This document shows positions 14,565 through 16,332 of a stretch of 16,332 nucleotides of DNA, one piece after another. Position 1 is the first letter of the stretch. Each line of letters opens with the position of its first letter. Where the stretch lies: NCBI GenBank assembly GCA_024636985.1, contig JAGXFY010000074.1, forward strand, positions 1-16,332. Direction: 5' to 3'. The position numbers were made by a program, and so were the translations under genes. Below the pieces are notes generated by a model. It made no database searches. It saw only the letters and a program-made list of their open reading frames with translations, and was not told the origin of the DNA. Source of the stretch: Petrocella sp024636985 (GTDB lineage: Bacteria > Bacillota > Clostridia > Lachnospirales > Vallitaleaceae).

Positions 14565-15689
14565 ATGAAGAGATTAAAAGTCATGACAGTCGTTGGTACT
14601 AGACCAGAAATAATCAGACTGTCAGCAGTCATAAATAAATTGGATGAGTCTGAAGCAATTGACCACGTTCTTGTTCATACAGGACAGAACTATGACTATG
14701 AATTGAATGAAGTATTCTTCAATGATTTCAATTTAAAGAAACCGGATTATTTCCTAAATGCTGCAACCGGAACTGCTGTTGAGACAATAGGTAACATTCT
14801 AGTTAAGATTGATCCAATCCTTGAAGAAGTAAAGCCGGATGCATTTCTTGTACTTGGAGATACAAATAGTTGCTTGTGTGCGATAGCTGCAAAGAGGAGG
14901 CACATCCCTATTTTCCATATGGAAGCAGGAAATAGATGCTTTGATCAGAGAGTCCCAGAAGAGACAAACAGGAAGATTGTTGACCATACAGCAGATATCA
15001 ACTTAACCTATAGCGACATTGCTAGAGAGTATCTCTTAAGAGAAGGTCTTCCTGCAGATAGAGTCATTAAAACGGGTAGCCCGATGTTTGAAGTTCTTAA
15101 TTCAAGAAAAGATGATATTGAGAAATCAGATGTACTCGAAAGGTTAGGTCTTGAAACAGAGAAATACTTTGTAGTTTCTGCTCATAGAGAAGAGAATATC
15201 AGCTCTGACCAAAATTTTATGGATTTAGTAGAAAGCCTAAATACAATAGCAGAAAAATATCAGATGCCGTTGATTGTAAGTACACATCCAAGAACAAGAA
15301 AAATGATTGAATCAAAAGGAATTGAGTTCAACCCACTGGTTAAAACTATGAAGCCCCTTGGATTCAATGATTATGTAAAACTTCAAAAGTATGCAAAGAC
15401 TGTTTTAAGTGATAGCGGAACAATCAGTGAAGAGTCATCAATTCTTGGGTTTAGAGCACTTAACATTAGACAAGCACATGAAAGACCCGAGGCAATGGAA
15501 GAAGCTTCAGTTATGATGGTTGGTCTTAAGAAAGAAAGAATTATACAAGGGTTAGAAGTGTTAGAAACTCAAGAAAAAGGCACATTGAGATTAGTAGCTG
15601 ATTATAGCATGCCAAATGTGTCTGATAAAATGTTGAGAATAATTTTGTCGTATACAGATTATGTGAATAGAGTGGTTTGGGGAAAGTAA
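14565..15689 (+). CDS. capG: CapG-type UDP-N-acetylhexosamine 2-epimerase (UDP-L-FucNAc synthesis)
   Basis: The protein has 374 residues of the WecB/MnaA non-hydrolysing 2-epimerase fold. Visible motifs are GTRPEII (11-17), HTGQNYD (38-44), Asp99 in LGDTNS, HMEAGNRCFD (118-127), VPEETNRKIVDH (130-141), SAHREEN (205-211) and SDSGTISEESS near 283. As the third member of CapE-CapF-CapG it should catalyse the last step, forming UDP-N-acetyl-L-fucosamine. On sequence alone it could be confused with UDP-GlcNAc 2-epimerase, but the gene order argues for CapG. TTTGGAGGT ends at 14556, 8 nt before the ATG. It is the last gene of the operon seen here; a weak hairpin overlaps its stop codon. Confidence 0.9.
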   Translation: MKRLKVMTVVGTRPEIIRLSAVINKLDESEAIDHVLVHTGQNYDYELNEVFFNDFNLKKPDYFLNAATGTAVETIGNILVKIDPILEEVKPDAFLVLGDTNSCLCAIAAKRRHIPIFHMEAGNRCFDQRVPEETNRKIVDHTADINLTYSDIAREYLLREGLPADRVIKTGSPMFEVLNSRKDDIEKSDVLERLGLETEKYFVVSAHREENISSDQNFMDLVESLNTIAEKYQMPLIVSTHPRTRKMIESKGIEFNPLVKTMKPLGFNDYVKLQKYAKTVLSDSGTISEESSILGFRALNIRQAHERPEAMEEASVMMVGLKKERIIQGLEVLETQEKGTLRLVADYSMPNVSDKMLRIILSYTDYVNRVVWGK

Positions 15690-15708
15690 TATCAGAAGAT
15701 TACTTCTT
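15684..15708 (+). terminator. Weak candidate terminator at operon end
   Basis: AAGTAAT (15684-15690), which includes the stop codon, pairs exactly with ATTACTT (15699-15705) around an 8-nt loop. An alternative hairpin AGAAG-ATTA-CTTCT (15694-15707) competes with it. The downstream TATTCTGT is only modestly T-rich and the stems are AT-rich, so termination here would be inefficient. Confidence 0.3.
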
Positions 15709-16332
15709 ATTCTGTACACTTAGATTATTAAAGTGCCCACTCCCCACTACCCCTAAGCACAATATTCTAAACTCACTCACAACCCTTGCCATCTATACAA
15801 CCTTATCACTTTGTAAAAACTTTGGGTGACTAGTCGGACTAACTGCCAAGTATCCCCAAGTCCCAAGTCACCAAGAAACTATTCCACATAGGGGGATGGG
15901 TCCGATAAAGTATAGAGGTTACATTAGTTGATTAGGGTGATGATGATCTGGAGAATGTAAGGGTCCGGTGCCGTGCATTGAGTTATTGGTTTCTCCACCT
16001 ATTACCCACCAAACACAACAGCAGAGCCTATTATAAGTATAAAGGTGAGCTGGGTGGGGATAGTTTGCTTGGGGGATATAGAGATAATCCAGAGTTGTTG
16101 CATTGGAGCTGGTGTGATGAATCTGGAGTTGCATCCGAATGTCAACTTGAATGTGAACCATGTGATGCTTTGTTTTTGAACCACTGTGATTTGCACTGAA
16201 CCCTTAAAAACGGACACTTTGCGATTGTTCTGGTTCAAACATAAATATTAGGCGAGTAATTATTTCTTATTTCGCAAGGTGTCAACCCATTTTTCAGGGT
16301 GATCCTCTCGTTATTAAAGAAGTGCATATACT
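15690..16332. other. Non-coding tail with no gene recognised
   Basis: No frame of credible length has a ribosome site or known motif. The stretch holds a C-rich patch near 15735-15760 and a 7-bp inverted repeat GGTGACT/AGTCACC (15825-15831 and 15866-15872). The left arm of that repeat overlaps the palindrome GACTAGTC (15828-15835). The IS-like inverted ends are listed separately. It may be a decayed junction region between the operon and whatever follows. Confidence 0.5.
16193..16306. mobile_element. Possible IS3-family-like terminal pair (MITE or IS remnant)
   Basis: GACACTTTGCGA (16213-16224) and TCGCAAGGTGTC (16272-16283) form a 12-bp inverted repeat with one mismatch. Further out, ACCCTTAAAAA (16200-16210) faces TTTTTCAGGGT (16290-16300), again with one mismatch and a 4-nt spacing difference between arms. 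The left end resembles the TGnnCTGACCCnnAAAAnnnGGACAC pattern I associate with IS150-type IS3 elements. The interior is under 50 bp, with no transposase. It may be a MITE-like or internally deleted element; terminal bases are uncertain and the element call is an inference. Confidence 0.35.

Noticed and set aside
14565..15689. Gene as WecB/MnaA making UDP-ManNAc
   Set aside because: The fold is the same, but it directly follows CapE and CapF, which makes CapG in UDP-L-FucNAc synthesis the better reading.
15825..15872. GGTGACT/AGTCACC inverted repeat as an attachment site
   Set aside because: There is no integrase, no tRNA end and no second copy in the window; 7 bp is too short to support the call.
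15978..16199. Plus-strand frame of 73 codons in the tail
   Set aside because: The composition is odd (Cys/Trp/His-rich), it matches no family I know and lacks a convincing ribosome site. Overlapping minus-strand frames look equally random.

Overview
The window carries a Wzx/Wzy-type surface-polysaccharide operon from a low-GC Gram-positive bacterium, most likely a clostridial Bacillota. The grounds are an EpsG-like polymerase, CapE/CapF/CapG homologues, strong GGAGG-type ribosome sites, a class III pilin and a LoaP-like NusG paralogue. The species cannot be named from this sequence.

Layout. (1) Positions 3-155 hold the last 50 codons of a specialised NusG paralogue that looks like LoaP, at about 57% GC. 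(2) A sigma-A-like promoter (277-305) precedes a small type IV pilin-like gene (349-738). Its mRNA start region and the sequence just past its stop form a 15-bp inverted repeat. (3) Positions 739-1442 are about 700 bp with no credible gene but much structure: two sets of 10-bp tandem repeats, recurring AATCCGGC/GCCGGATT arms, a long inverted repeat and a candidate TTGACA promoter. (4) Positions 1443-15689 hold thirteen genes on the + strand, tightly packed and often overlapping. (5) Positions 15690-16332 hold no gene I can support, but do contain a pair of inverted ends resembling IS3-family termini.

How the genes work together. The 1443 gene (PglC-like phosphoglycosyl transferase) would load the first sugar phosphate onto undecaprenyl phosphate. 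Four GT4-like glycosyltransferases (2995, 6437, 8700, 9908) would extend it. The 11061 gene (Wzx) would flip the lipid-linked repeat and the 7630 gene (Wzy/EpsG) would polymerise it. Precursor supply: the 4123 and 5452 genes (TviB/WbpO-type dehydrogenase and WbpP-type 4-epimerase) should make an N-acetylhexosaminuronic acid donor (UDP-GlcNAcA/GalNAcA). The 12433-13452-14565 trio (CapE-CapF-CapG) is the known route to UDP-N-acetyl-L-fucosamine. An NmrA-like SDR (2077) has no assigned reaction. No chain-length, tyrosine-kinase, polymer-anchoring or export-accessory gene is present.

Base composition suggests a mosaic: a GC-rich LoaP remnant, moderate-GC flanking sugar-nucleotide genes and a very AT-rich centre holding the polymerase, flippase and most glycosyltransferases. 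The least explained parts are the structured leader between the pilin and the operon, and the pilin sitting between LoaP and the glycan genes.
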